The notes beneath the pieces were generated by a model. That model ran no database searches and was not told where the DNA came from. It was given only the letters and a program-made list of their open reading frames with translations. A stretch of DNA of 33,092 nt from an uncultured Clostridia bacterium (GTDB lineage Bacteria > Bacillota > Clostridia > Oscillospirales > Acutalibacteraceae). Of the stretch, positions 1 through 7,393 are shown in pieces. Every line of letters starts with the position of its first letter. The first letter of the stretch is position 1. Position numbers and translations under genes: made by a program. The stretch lies in NCBI GenBank assembly GCA_947644325.1, contig CANRZD010000011.1:1-33092 (forward strand). The letters are read 5' to 3'.

Positions 1-132
1 CGTGGTGCCGATAACCTTCGCCGCCTTGGAAGCGGACTCGCCCGATGTGCTGCTGCCGGTATTCCCCGCGCCGCAGGCGGTGAGGCTCAGCATCAGAAGC
101 CCGGCGGCCAGGGCCAAAATTCTTTTACGCAA
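1..132 (-). CDS. Lipoprotein, N-terminal part (cut by window edge)
   Basis: Only the first 44 codons are in the window. The start is TTG at 132, chosen because an AGGAGG ribosome site (140-145) lies 7 nt upstream and the reading frame stays open to the edge. The product begins with a positively charged RKR, then a hydrophobic stretch ending in a lipobox LTAC (Cys at about residue 20), followed by a Gly/Ser/Thr-rich linker typical of exported solute-binding lipoproteins. It is therefore expected to be lipid-anchored on the outer face of the membrane. The substrate cannot be read from so short a piece; an ABC transporter binding protein is the most likely class, by inference only. Confidence 0.75.
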   Translation of the reverse strand, partial: MRKRILALAAGLLMLSLTACGAGNTGSSTSGESASKAAKVIGTT

Positions 133-165
133 AAAAAGTCCTCCTTTATAGCAAGCTTGTCCTCT

Positions 166-194
166 ATTTTAGCGCATCTTTCCAGAATATGCAA
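166..194 (-). promoter_or_regulatory. Sigma-A-type promoter for the lipoprotein gene
   Basis: On the minus strand TTGCAT (189-194) and TAAAAT (166-171) are separated by exactly 17 bp, about 35 nt upstream of the lipoprotein start. Both boxes match the vegetative consensus in five of six positions or close to it. Confidence 0.55.
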
Positions 195-288
195 CCCCTT
201 ATGTGAGAGGAGCATTTTTACCGGGGCTTTCGCATATGTTTTTCTGGAATGCACCAATGGAAAAACATGGAAGAAGGGAACGAAAAAT

Positions 289-1209
289 ATGCGCTTTTAC
301 CCAGAAGGCACTTTGCTGGACACCTTTGAAAACAAAGCCGCCCTCAGCTCCCCGGCGGCCCTGGCCGAGGCCATGCGGGAGGGGAAGATCTTAGAGGGCC
401 GGGCCCTCATGTGCAACAGCGGCCACGATCTCATCGTAGACCTAAAATGCATGAAGGGCATCATCCCCCGGGAGGAAGGGGCCCTGGGCATACGGGAGGG
501 CACCGTGCGGGATATCGCCGTGATCTCCCGGGTGAACCGCCCGGTGTGCTTTGTGGTGCGGGACTTCACCCGGGACAGGGAGGGCCGCATCACCGCCCTG
601 CTCTCCCGCAGGGAGGCCCAGGAAATGTGCCGCGCCGCCTACCTGGACGCCCTGACGCCCGGGGACGTGATCGACGCCCGGGTGACCCACATAGAGCCCT
701 TTGGGGTCTTCGCGGACATCGGCTGCGGGGTGGTGTCCCTTCTGCCCATCGACTCCATCTCCGTCTCCCGCATCGAGCACCCCAAGGAGCGCTTCCTGCC
801 CGGCATGGACATCAAGGCCGTGGTGAAATCCCGGGAGGGCGGCCGGGTGACCCTGAGCCACAAGGAGCTGCTGGGCACCTGGGAGGAAAACGCCTGCGCC
901 TTCCACGCCGGGGAGACCGTGGGCGGCATCATCCGCAGCATGGAGAGCTACGGGGTCTTTGTAGAGCTCACCCCCAATCTGGCGGGCCTGGCGGAACTCA
1001 AGGAGAACATCTTCCCCGGCCAGCAGGCCAGCGTGTTCATCAAGAGCATCCTGCCCTCGCGCATGAAGATCAAGCTCATCATCATCGAGACCTTCGAGGC
1101 CTCCCCCGCAAAGCCCGCGCCCCCCGCCTACTTTTTTAAGGGGGAGCACATGGAGGAGTTCGTCTACTCCCCGGAAGGGTGCGAGAAGCGGGTGGCGACG
1201 AAATTTTAG
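289..1209 (+). CDS. S1 RNA-binding domain protein (three S1-like repeats)
   Basis: A 306-residue cytoplasmic protein built from S1-type OB folds. Residues 123-193 (start GDVIDARV, core EPFGVFADIG, end GRVTLSHKEL) and 206-268 (core SMESYGVFVEL) are clear S1 repeats; residues 31-110 look like a more degenerate first copy. It resembles the short RpsA-like proteins of Clostridia and probably binds RNA during translation, but it lacks the array of four to six repeats of true ribosomal protein S1. The reading frame continues upstream to 157; ATG 289 is preferred because a GAAGGGAA ribosome site precedes it and because homology-like sequence begins there. It stands alone and converges on clpC with a shared terminator. 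The precise role is unknown. Confidence 0.8.
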   Translation: MRFYPEGTLLDTFENKAALSSPAALAEAMREGKILEGRALMCNSGHDLIVDLKCMKGIIPREEGALGIREGTVRDIAVISRVNRPVCFVVRDFTRDREGRITALLSRREAQEMCRAAYLDALTPGDVIDARVTHIEPFGVFADIGCGVVSLLPIDSISVSRIEHPKERFLPGMDIKAVVKSREGGRVTLSHKELLGTWEENACAFHAGETVGGIIRSMESYGVFVELTPNLAGLAELKENIFPGQQASVFIKSILPSRMKIKLIIIETFEASPAKPAPPAYFFKGEHMEEFVYSPEGCEKRVATKF

Positions 1210-1217
1210 AGAGAAAG

Positions 1218-1246
1218 AGGGCCCCCGCCGCGCTGGCAGGGGCCCT
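1218..1246. terminator. Bidirectional terminator between the S1 gene and clpC
   Basis: A hairpin with stem GGGCCCC (1219-1225) pairing with GGGGCCC (1239-1245), extended inside by GCC/GGC. On the plus strand a T-rich tail (TTCCCTTTATTCTTTT) follows; on the minus strand CTTTCTCTCTAAAA follows, 6 nt after the clpC stop. Confidence 0.8.
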
Positions 1247-1251
1247 TCCCT

Positions 1252-3705
1252 TTATTCTTTTTTCTCCTCTATCACAAACTTCCCGTCTGTGTACCCGCAG
1301 GTGTAGCGCTTTCCGGCGGCCACGGCGCCCTCCAGCATGCGCTCAGAGACGGGGTCCTCGATGTCGCTCTGGATGACCCGGCGCAGAGGGCGGGCCCCAT
1401 AGAGGGGGTCGTAGCCCTTTTCGGCCAGGGCGGCCACGGCTTCAGGGGTGAAGTCCAGCTGGATATCCATCTCACGAAGCTTGCCCCTGAGTGTCTCCAG
1501 CATCTTCTCCGCGATCTGGGCGGTGTCCTCCTTGGAGAGCTTGTGGAACACGATGATGTCGTCCACGCGGTTTAAGAACTCGGGCTTGAAGAGGTTTTTC
1601 AGCTCGCCCATGACCAGTTCCTTGATCTTCTCAAAGTCCCGGCTCTCCCCGCTGCTCTGGGCAAAGCCCAGGGTGTTCTGCTTCTCGGTGATGAGCCTCG
1701 CGCCCACGTTTGACGTCATAATGATCACGGCGTTTTTGAAGTCCACGGTCTTCCCCTGGGAGTCCGTGACCCGGCCGTCCTCCAGTATCTGCAGGAGGAT
1801 GTTGAACACGTCCGGGTGGGCCTTCTCGATCTCGTCAAAGAGCACTACGGAATAAGGCTTGCGCCGCAGGGCCTCGGTGAGCTGCCCGCCCTCGTCGAAG
1901 CCCACATAGCCGGGGGGCGACCCCACCAGCCGGGACACCGTGTGCTTTTCCATATACTCTGACATGTCGAAACGCACCATGGCCTTTTCGTCCCCGAACA
2001 TGGCCTCCGCCAATGCCTTGCACAGCTCGGTCTTGCCCACGCCCGTGGGCCCCAGGAAGATGAAGGAACCGATGGGCCGGTTCTTGTCCTTGAGCCCCAC
2101 CCGGCCCCGGCGTATGGCCTTTGCGATGGCCGTCACGGCCTCCTCCTGGCCGATGACCCGCTGGTGCAGCGTCTCCTCCAGCCGCAGAAGCCGCTGGCTC
2201 TCCTCCTCCGTCAGCTGAGATACCGGCACCCCCGTCCACATGGAGACGATGTCCGCGATGTCCTCCGGGGTGACTACGCTGTTGCTGCGCTCGTTTTTGG
2301 CGGCCCACTCGTCCTTGGCCTTTTCCAGCTGCTCCTGCAGCTCCTTCTGCTTATCCCGCAGAGAAGCCGCCCGCTCGAAGTCCTGGGAGTTGATGGCCGC
2401 GGCCTTGTCGATCTCCGCGTCTTTGATCTGCTTCTCCAGGTTCTGGAGGTCTTCTGGCGCTGTAAAGGTGCGCAGCCTTACACGAGAAGCCGCCTCGTCC
2501 ACTAGGTCGATGGCCTTGTCGGGCAGGAAGCGGTCGGCGATATAGCGGGCCGAGAGCTTTACAGCCGCGTCGATGGACGCGTCGGTGATCTGCACCTTGT
2601 GGTGGGCCTCGTAGCGGTCCTTCAGGCCCTGCAGGATCTCCACGGCCTCCTCCTCGGTAGGCTCCCCCACGGTGACGGGCTGGAAGCGGCGCTCCAGGGC
2701 GGCGTCCTTCTCGATGTGCTTGCGGTACTCGTTGATGGTGGTGGCGCCGATGACCTGGAAATCCCCCCGGGCCAGGGCGGGCTTTAAGATGTTGGCTGCG
2801 TCCGCCGAGCCCTCCGCCGAGCCCGCGCCGATGATGGTGTGCAGCTCGTCGATAAAGAGGATCACGCTGCCGTCGGCCTTCACCTCGTCGATGGCGGCCT
2901 TGATGCGCTCCTCGAAGTCGCCCCGGTACTTGGCACCGGCCACCATGCCGGTCAGGTCCAGGGAGATCAGGCGCTTGTTTTTCAAGGTCTCAGGCACGTC
3001 CCCCGCGTGGATTTTCAGGGCCAGGCCCTCGGCCACAGCGGTCTTGCCCACCCCGGGCTCGCCAATAAGCACCGGATTGTTCTTGGTACGGCGGGAGAGG
3101 ATCTGCACCACCCGCTCGATTTCCGTCTGCCGTCCGATCACCGGGTCGATCTTTCCCTGGGCGGCAAGCTGCGTCAGGTCCCGGCCAAACTGCTCCAGGG
3201 CCTTGCCCGAGGGCTTCCCCTCCCGGCCGGCGGGGCGGCCGCCCTCCCCGCCGGAAAAGGCGGTGTTGCTCAAAAGGGCCGAAAGCTCCCCTACCACCCG
3301 GTCCGGGTCCACGCCCAATATCTTTAGGAAGCGGATGCCATAGCAGCTTTCGTCCTGCATGATGGCGATGAGCAGGTGCTCGGTGCCCACATAGGCCGTG
3401 TGCAGCCGGGCTCCGGCCATGGCCGCTACCTGTAAGATCTGCTTGGTCCGGGGCGTAAAGGCCTCCGGGGAGAGCAGAGTCTCGGGGCCCGAGCCGATGC
3501 GCTCCCGGATGAGCTTCTCGTACCCCTCCGCCGTTACACCCAATTTGTTCAGCACCGTGTAGGCCACGCCGCTGCCCTCCCGCAGCAGGCCCAGCATCAG
3601 GTGCTCGCTGCCGATATAGTCGTGGCCTAAGTCCTGGGCGGCCTCTACGGCCAGGTTCAGGGCCTTGTTGGCCTTTTCGGTAAATCCATTGAAACGGTAT
3701 TCCAT
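1252..3705 (-). CDS. clpC: ClpC, Hsp100 AAA+ unfoldase of the ClpCP protease
   Basis: An 817-residue ATP-driven unfoldase that feeds proteins, including McsB-tagged arginine-phosphorylated ones, to ClpP. Visible in order: the double Clp N-domain (1-145, with [10 protein letters not shown] and [10 protein letters not shown]), AAA-1 with Walker A GEPGVGKT (215-222) and Walker B FIDELH (284-289), a UVR/coiled middle domain (about 420-470) typical of ClpC, AAA-2 with Walker A GPTGVGKT (552-559) and [10 protein letters not shown] (621-630), and the ClpP-docking tripeptide LGF (679-681). Length is normal for the family. The ATG follows an AAAGGAG site. It is the last gene of the ctsR operon, 46 nt after mcsB, and ends at a strong hairpin. 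The middle domain and absence of a zinc finger argue for ClpC rather than ClpE. Confidence 0.98.
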   Translation of the reverse strand: MEYRFNGFTEKANKALNLAVEAAQDLGHDYIGSEHLMLGLLREGSGVAYTVLNKLGVTAEGYEKLIRERIGSGPETLLSPEAFTPRTKQILQVAAMAGARLHTAYVGTEHLLIAIMQDESCYGIRFLKILGVDPDRVVGELSALLSNTAFSGGEGGRPAGREGKPSGKALEQFGRDLTQLAAQGKIDPVIGRQTEIERVVQILSRRTKNNPVLIGEPGVGKTAVAEGLALKIHAGDVPETLKNKRLISLDLTGMVAGAKYRGDFEERIKAAIDEVKADGSVILFIDELHTIIGAGSAEGSADAANILKPALARGDFQVIGATTINEYRKHIEKDAALERRFQPVTVGEPTEEEAVEILQGLKDRYEAHHKVQITDASIDAAVKLSARYIADRFLPDKAIDLVDEAASRVRLRTFTAPEDLQNLEKQIKDAEIDKAAAINSQDFERAASLRDKQKELQEQLEKAKDEWAAKNERSNSVVTPEDIADIVSMWTGVPVSQLTEEESQRLLRLEETLHQRVIGQEEAVTAIAKAIRRGRVGLKDKNRPIGSFIFLGPTGVGKTELCKALAEAMFGDEKAMVRFDMSEYMEKHTVSRLVGSPPGYVGFDEGGQLTEALRRKPYSVVLFDEIEKAHPDVFNILLQILEDGRVTDSQGKTVDFKNAVIIMTSNVGARLITEKQNTLGFAQSSGESRDFEKIKELVMGELKNLFKPEFLNRVDDIIVFHKLSKEDTAQIAEKMLETLRGKLREMDIQLDFTPEAVAALAEKGYDPLYGARPLRRVIQSDIEDPVSERMLEGAVAAGKRYTCGYTDGKFVIEEKKE

Positions 3706-3751
3706 AACGCATTCGCTCCTTTCAAGGGGTCTTTTCTTTCTCTATGGTTTT

Positions 3752-4789
3752 CTATTCTATAGCCGGTTCCAGCTTCCCGCACACCTGCCGGGCCAGCCGG
3801 GCCCGCAGGGCGTCCCGCTGGTTTTCCGTGAGGGCCTGCTTTTCCTGGGCCATGAGCGTGGCGGGCTGGGCGTGGATGGACAGGGTATTGAGCTCCTCCG
3901 GGGAGACGCCCCTGAGCATGCCCTCCGCCACGCCGAAGCGCACGTAAGACAGAAGCTCCATAAACTCCCCGGTAGAGAGCATCCGGGCGCTGCCCAGAAG
4001 CCCCGCCGCCCTTGTTATTTTGTCCTGCAGCAGCAGATTCTTCCCCATTTGTTTTCGCAGCCTGCGCTCCTCATCTATGAGCTGCCCGGCGATGGCGCTC
4101 AAATTCTCTATGGCCTCGTTTTCGCTGAGCCCCAGGGTGATCTGGTTCGAAAGCTGGTACAGGGCCCCGGTGACCTTGGTGCCCTCCCCGTAGGTGCCCC
4201 GCAGGGTCAGCCCCAGCTTCGAGAGGTTCGCCGAAATGCGGCCCATAGAGCCGCTCTCCTGCAGGGCGGGCAGGTGCAGCATGAAGGACGCCCGCATGCC
4301 GGTGCCCAGGTTGGTGGGGCACTGGGTCAGGTAGCCGAACTCCGGGTCAAAGGCAAAGGGCAGGGTCTCGCTCAAGAGCGTATCCAGCCGGTCGGCGGTC
4401 TCGGCGGCCTCCTTTAAGGAGAGCCCCTCCCGCAGCACCTGTATGCGCAGGTGGTCCTCCTCGTTTATCATGATGGACACGCTTTCGTCCTCTGAGATCA
4501 ATACGCCCTTCCCCTGCCGGTCCGCGATGAACTCCGGGCTGACAATGTGCCGCTCTACCAGAGAGACGGCGGTCTCCTCGCCCATCTCCTCCAGGGGCAG
4601 GAAGCGGAACTCCTTCGACAGGATGCTGTTGCCCGAAAGCAGCGCGTCCCGCACCTTCCTTTTGATCTCCTCCTTCTGCTCCAGGCTGGCCCGCCCCGGG
4701 AAGGGGTAGGGCCTGAGGTTCCGGGCCAGGCGCACCCGTGTGCTGCAAACTACGTCCCCGCTGGGGCCTGCTTTCTCATACCATTTCAT
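3752..4789 (-). CDS. mcsB: McsB, protein-arginine kinase
   Basis: A 345-residue kinase related to creatine/arginine kinases that phosphorylates arginines in proteins; phospho-arginine inactivates CtsR and marks substrates for ClpCP. The family signatures are present: STRVRLARN (16-24), the acidic EEDH motif (110-113) and the phosphagen-kinase active-site loop CPTNLGTGMRAS (157-168) with the catalytic cysteine at 157. Length is close to the usual 350-360. It starts 15 nt after mcsA, consistent with translation from one mRNA. McsA is its known activator, so the adjacent order supports a complete McsA-McsB-ClpC quality-control module. Confidence 0.97.
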   Translation of the reverse strand: MKWYEKAGPSGDVVCSTRVRLARNLRPYPFPGRASLEQKEEIKRKVRDALLSGNSILSKEFRFLPLEEMGEETAVSLVERHIVSPEFIADRQGKGVLISEDESVSIMINEEDHLRIQVLREGLSLKEAAETADRLDTLLSETLPFAFDPEFGYLTQCPTNLGTGMRASFMLHLPALQESGSMGRISANLSKLGLTLRGTYGEGTKVTGALYQLSNQITLGLSENEAIENLSAIAGQLIDEERRLRKQMGKNLLLQDKITRAAGLLGSARMLSTGEFMELLSYVRFGVAEGMLRGVSPEELNTLSIHAQPATLMAQEKQALTENQRDALRARLARQVCGKLEPAIE

Positions 4790-4804
4790 AACGGCCTCCC
4801 CTTT

Positions 4805-5314
4805 CTATTGATCCTTCTCCAGTTCCTTTATTTCGTCCCGCAGCACGGCCGCCCGCTCGAAATCCTGGGCCTCCACGGCCTTCTGCAGCAGCCGTTTCTT
4901 TTCCTCTATGGGGCTCAGCTCTACCGCCACCATCTGCTTGTTGGTGTCCACAATCTGCAGGGCCGAGCCCCCAGGCACCTTGCCCTTGTGGCGGGCCGTG
5001 CCGTGCACCCGCTGTATCATGGGCAGAAGCTGTGCCCGGAAGGTCTTGTAGCACTCCGCGCAGCCGATCTTGCCGCTACGGGAGATCTCCTCGAAGCTCT
5101 GCCCGCAGGCGGGGCACCGCTGCACCTGGCGCCCCGGCGCGCCGCCCCCCAGCAGGCCGCTCATGAGGCTGCCGAAGCCCCAGTCTTCAAAGAGATGGGC
5201 GTAGCCCTGCTCCCGGGCGCAGTCGGGGCACAGGTATATCTCGGTGAGCTTGCCGTTTACGGTGGTCTTGATATGGGTGGTAGCGGTTTTTTGTCCGCAA
5301 GCCTGACAGATCAT
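4805..5314 (-). CDS. mcsA: McsA, zinc-binding activator of McsB
   Basis: A 169-residue protein with four CxxC pairs (Cys 3/6, 29/32, 67/70 and 85/88) that form two treble-clef-like zinc sites, then a C-terminal UVR motif (about 136-168, EEKKRLLQKAVEAQDFERAA). In Bacillus McsA binds and activates the McsB kinase and tunes CtsR. The frame can be extended to a TTG at 5335, but ATG 5314 has an AGGAGGC site 6 nt upstream and gives the normal MICQACG start, so it is preferred. It is the second gene of the operon, 36 nt after ctsR. The UVR motif matches the one in the ClpC middle domain, as usual for this pair. Confidence 0.95.
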   Translation of the reverse strand: MICQACGQKTATTHIKTTVNGKLTEIYLCPDCAREQGYAHLFEDWGFGSLMSGLLGGGAPGRQVQRCPACGQSFEEISRSGKIGCAECYKTFRAQLLPMIQRVHGTARHKGKVPGGSALQIVDTNKQMVAVELSPIEEKKRLLQKAVEAQDFERAAVLRDEIKELEKDQ

Positions 5315-5350
5315 AAAAAAGCCTCCTGTTCTCAAATAAAAATATATTCC

Positions 5351-5803
5351 TTACGTGCGTGTTACCAGCAGCATGTTTTTGTAGATGGCGGCTCGCACTG
5401 TGTCCCGCAGCTCCCGGGGCACGGCGGCCAGGGTCTTTTCCGATACGGCGGCCTGTATCAGCTCCGCCGCCCGGGGGTCCAGCACGGAATTCTGCACCAT
5501 GTTCATGGTCATGGCCCGGGCCGTGGCGGCGTCCAGGGAGTCCCCCACGGCGTTTATGATGTGCATGATCATGTCCGCCGTGGAAAGCTGCAGCCGGGTG
5601 ATGCGGATATACCCGCCGCCCCCCCGCCGGCTCTCCACCAGGTAGCCCTGCTCCGGGGTGAAGCGGGAAGTCAGCACATAATTGATCTGGCTGGGCACGC
5701 AGCCCAAAAAGCTTGCCAGCTCGTTGCGCTGTATCTCGGCGATGCCGTTGGTCTCATTGAGAAGCTGTAAGATGTAGTTCGCCACGCTGTCGCTGATGCG
5801 CAT
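5351..5803 (-). CDS. ctsR: CtsR, class III heat-shock repressor
   Basis: A 150-residue dimeric DNA-binding repressor of clp genes. The N-terminal winged helix-turn-helix occupies about 1-70 and contains the glycine-rich wing RRGGGGYIRI (59-68), the part that enters the minor groove; arginines in this wing are the known targets of McsB. The C-terminal helical domain (75-150) carries the dimerisation region. ATG 5803 has a GAAAAGGA site just upstream. It is the first gene of the operon, with its own operator right behind the promoter, so the unit is autoregulated and should be induced by heat or protein damage. Confidence 0.97.
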   Translation of the reverse strand: MRISDSVANYILQLLNETNGIAEIQRNELASFLGCVPSQINYVLTSRFTPEQGYLVESRRGGGGYIRITRLQLSTADMIMHIINAVGDSLDAATARAMTMNMVQNSVLDPRAAELIQAAVSEKTLAAVPRELRDTVRAAIYKNMLLVTRT

Positions 5804-5825
5804 TCCTTTTCATCTCCATTTTGTC

Positions 5826-5842
5826 TTTGACTTTCTTTGACT
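5826..5842 (-). promoter_or_regulatory. CtsR operator
   Basis: Read on the minus strand the site is AGTCAAAGAAAGTCAAA, an exact match to the CtsR heptad direct repeat (R-GTCAAA-NAN-R-GTCAAA). It lies directly downstream of the -10 box, over the expected transcription start, where bound repressor would block initiation. Confidence 0.93.
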
Positions 5843-5845
5843 TTA

Positions 5846-5873
5846 AGTATAACACCTTTTTGCCGTTTGTCAA
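5846..5873 (-). promoter_or_regulatory. Sigma-A promoter of the ctsR operon
   Basis: TTGACA (5868-5873) and TATACT (5846-5851) on the minus strand with a 16-bp spacer. This is a near-consensus vegetative promoter whose start site falls in the CtsR operator. Confidence 0.88.
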
Positions 5874-5904
5874 GGGCCAAAAGAAAAAAATTTTGCCCCC
5901 CTGT

Positions 5905-5932
5905 CACACTTTTCCTCCCCTGCCATAAGATA
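5905..5932 (+). promoter_or_regulatory. Possible sigma-K/sigma-E type sporulation promoter
   Basis: CATAAGATA (5924-5932) fits the mother-cell sigma-K -10 consensus CATAnnnTA, with an AC-containing element CACAC (5905-5909) 14 bp upstream. No vegetative -35/-10 pair was found here. It would start transcription about 20 nt before the Cys-rich gene. Short motifs like this occur by chance, so this is a hypothesis. Confidence 0.35.
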
Positions 5933-5960
5933 GAGTGTAAATGAAAGGAGGCGTTCTTCA

Positions 5961-6101
5961 ATGTGTAACGGAGGTTGCTCTTGGATCATCATCATCGTTC
6001 TCATCCTTCTGTGCTGCGGTGGCTGCGGCGGGTTCGGCGGCTACAACAATGACTGCGGCTGCAACAACGGCTGCAACGGCGGCTGCAACAGCTGCTGCTA
6101 A
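5961..6101 (+). CDS. Small Cys/Gly-rich membrane-anchored protein (46 aa)
   Basis: A tiny gene with a strong AAAGGAGG site (5944-5951) 9 nt before ATG 5961 and a stop at 6099-6101. The product has three parts: MCNGGCS, a hydrophobic helix (residues 8-17, WIIIIVLILL), and a tail made almost wholly of Cys, Gly and Asn. There are 11 cysteines in 46 residues, mostly spaced as CxC, CxxxC and CC. It resembles the YjcZ-like and high-cysteine small proteins of spore formers, some of which are coat components; that assignment is inference. A strong terminator follows at 6130, so it is a single-gene transcript divergent from ctsR. The upstream -10-like CATAAGATA would suit late mother-cell expression. 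Metal binding or disulfide cross-linking are possible roles. Confidence 0.8.
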   Translation: MCNGGCSWIIIIVLILLCCGGCGGFGGYNNDCGCNNGCNGGCNSCC

Positions 6102-6129
6102 CTCCCAGGCGCCCCCGCAGGGGCGCAAA

Positions 6130-6178
6130 AAAGGGCGCCGCTCCCTCCCAGAGGGGGCCGGCGCCCTTTCTCTTTTTT
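6130..6178. terminator. Strong bidirectional terminator
   Basis: An 11-bp stem AAAGGGCGCCG (6130-6140) pairs with CGGCGCCCTTT (6159-6169), with an inner CCCTC/GAGGG stem. The plus strand continues with TTTCTCTTTTTT; on the minus strand the stem is followed by a run of T. It serves both the small Cys-rich gene and the converging TSCPD gene. A second short hairpin (GCGCCCC/GGGGCGC, 6110-6126) precedes it. Confidence 0.85.
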
Positions 6179-6182
6179 ACGG

Positions 6183-6431
6183 TTATGCCCCCAGGGCCTC
6201 CGCCAAAGCGTTTGCCAACTGATCCGGGCAGGAGGTCCCCTTGCTTCCGCAGCGGATGCCCTTGCAGCGGTCGATGTAATCCTGCACCTTCATGCCCTGG
6301 GCCAAAGCGGCCACGCCCTGGGTGTTGCCGCTGCAGCCGCCGGTGAACTTCACGGACTGGATGACCCCGTCCTCCACCACGATATCGATGCTGCGGGAGC
6401 ACACCCCTTTTGGTGTGTAATGAATTTCCAT
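6183..6431 (-). CDS. TSCPD domain-containing protein (TIGR03905 family)
   Basis: An 82-residue protein carrying the motif GTSCPDQLANAL near its C terminus, which names the TSCPD family, plus FTGGCSGNTQG (about 27-37) and a CKGIRCG segment. The domain also occurs at the C terminus of class II ribonucleotide reductases, where its cysteines bind metal, so a metal- or nucleotide-related role is possible; as a stand-alone protein its function is unknown. ATG 6431 is preferred because it has a GAAAGG site 9 nt upstream and gives the family start MEIHYTPKG; the frame is open further upstream. It has its own promoter (6475-6503), overlapping the end of the upstream permease gene. Confidence 0.85.
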   Translation of the reverse strand: MEIHYTPKGVCSRSIDIVVEDGVIQSVKFTGGCSGNTQGVAALAQGMKVQDYIDRCKGIRCGSKGTSCPDQLANALAEALGA

Positions 6432-6474
6432 ATAGACCATCCTTTCGGTTTCAATATGATAGGGCTCTCCCGTT

Positions 6475-6503
6475 AATGTACCAAATCTCCCGGGGTTTGT
6501 CAA
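6475..6503 (-). promoter_or_regulatory. Sigma-A promoter for the TSCPD gene
   Basis: TTGACA (6498-6503) and TACATT (6475-6480) on the minus strand with a 17-bp spacer. The -35 box overlaps the stop codon of the ABC permease gene, so the TSCPD gene can be transcribed apart from the operon before it. Confidence 0.7.
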
Positions 6504-7393
6504 GGGGCCCCGTCCTCCGGCTGCTGGGCAAAGAGCTTTTCCGGCTGGAATTTCTGGGCGGAGATGTTATAGAGGATCACCGCCGCCACGGCCAGCACAG
6601 CAGCCACGGCCAGCAGCACCGTCCAATGGAGCCGGAAGGCCCCGGTGAACTGCACCAGGTACAGCGCCGCCACCGGCAGGATGAGATACCCCACCGTCTG
6701 CATGGCCTCCCCCGTACTGCGGGCCCGCGTCATGATGAAGCTGATGAACACCACGGAGAACATGGACAGGGAGGGCATCAGCAGGAACACCGTCACCAGC
6801 CAGTCTATGCGCAGGAAAAAGGGCGCGCCGGTGAGGATGTCCACCACCGTCACCGTGAGGAAAAAGGCCGCGAAAGCCGCTAAAGACAGGAAAACCGACA
6901 AAAGCGTGCAGCAGGTGATCTTGGCGCTGAACACCGACCGGGCCTCCATGCTGGAGAGCAAAAGCGTCTCCAGGGTGCCCTCCTCCTTCTCCGTCATGAA
7001 CGCGCAGGAGGAAGACACCGCCCCGGTGAGCAGCGGCACGCACAAAAACAGCATGGGACACAGAAGCGTGGTGAAGGCTTCTATCCAGGCCTGCCGGTAC
7101 TCCAGCTTCCCCTCGAACTCGGGCAGCAGGGCCCAAACGCCCTCCGGCACCCGGGCCCCGGGTGGCATGGGCGTCAGGGAGATGGCCGCGAAGTACACCA
7201 CCGGCACCACCACCGCCAGCAAAAGAGGGACCAACATCAGCAGGGCCCGCACGCCCCGGCGGCCCCATATGGCCCCCAGGTCTTTTTTTACTAGAATGAT
7301 CTCTGACGAGGAAAAAACGCGCCTAGGCTTCTTTTCCGCCGTCTCCGCCCTCTGCGGGCTTGTCCTTTGGCTCCGGTCCGGCCGGCTGCTCAT
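6500..7393 (-). CDS. ABC-2 type transporter permease
   Basis: A 297-residue integral membrane protein. After a charged cytoplasmic N terminus of about 30 residues there are six hydrophobic segments: a first one (LLMLVPLLLAVVVPVVYF), a long external loop, then PMLFLCVPLLTGAV, a cytoplasmic stretch with the ABC-2 hallmark EKEEGTLETLLLSS, and four more to the C terminus. The EKE-GTLE motif is typical of ABC-2 export permeases of the NatB/YhaP kind. ATG 7393 has a GGGAGGGG site, but this makes the gene overlap the end of the ATPase gene by 71 nt. The partner ATPase immediately upstream makes an exporter complex likely; the cargo is unknown. Confidence 0.82.
   Translation of the reverse strand: MSSRPDRSQRTSPQRAETAEKKPRRVFSSSEIILVKKDLGAIWGRRGVRALLMLVPLLLAVVVPVVYFAAISLTPMPPGARVPEGVWALLPEFEGKLEYRQAWIEAFTTLLCPMLFLCVPLLTGAVSSSCAFMTEKEEGTLETLLLSSMEARSVFSAKITCCTLLSVFLSLAAFAAFFLTVTVVDILTGAPFFLRIDWLVTVFLLMPSLSMFSVVFISFIMTRARSTGEAMQTVGYLILPVAALYLVQFTGAFRLHWTVLLAVAAVLAVAAVILYNISAQKFQPEKLFAQQPEDGAP

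Noticed and set aside
1835-2308. Overlapping minus-strand open frame inside clpC.
   Set aside because: Different frame within the ClpC AAA-2 coding region; the clpC frame has all expected motifs.
4547-5770. A 407-codon plus-strand open frame opposite mcsB, mcsA and ctsR.
   Set aside because: Antisense shadow of three well-identified genes; low-complexity composition rich in Gly, Leu, His and Pro; no start signal.
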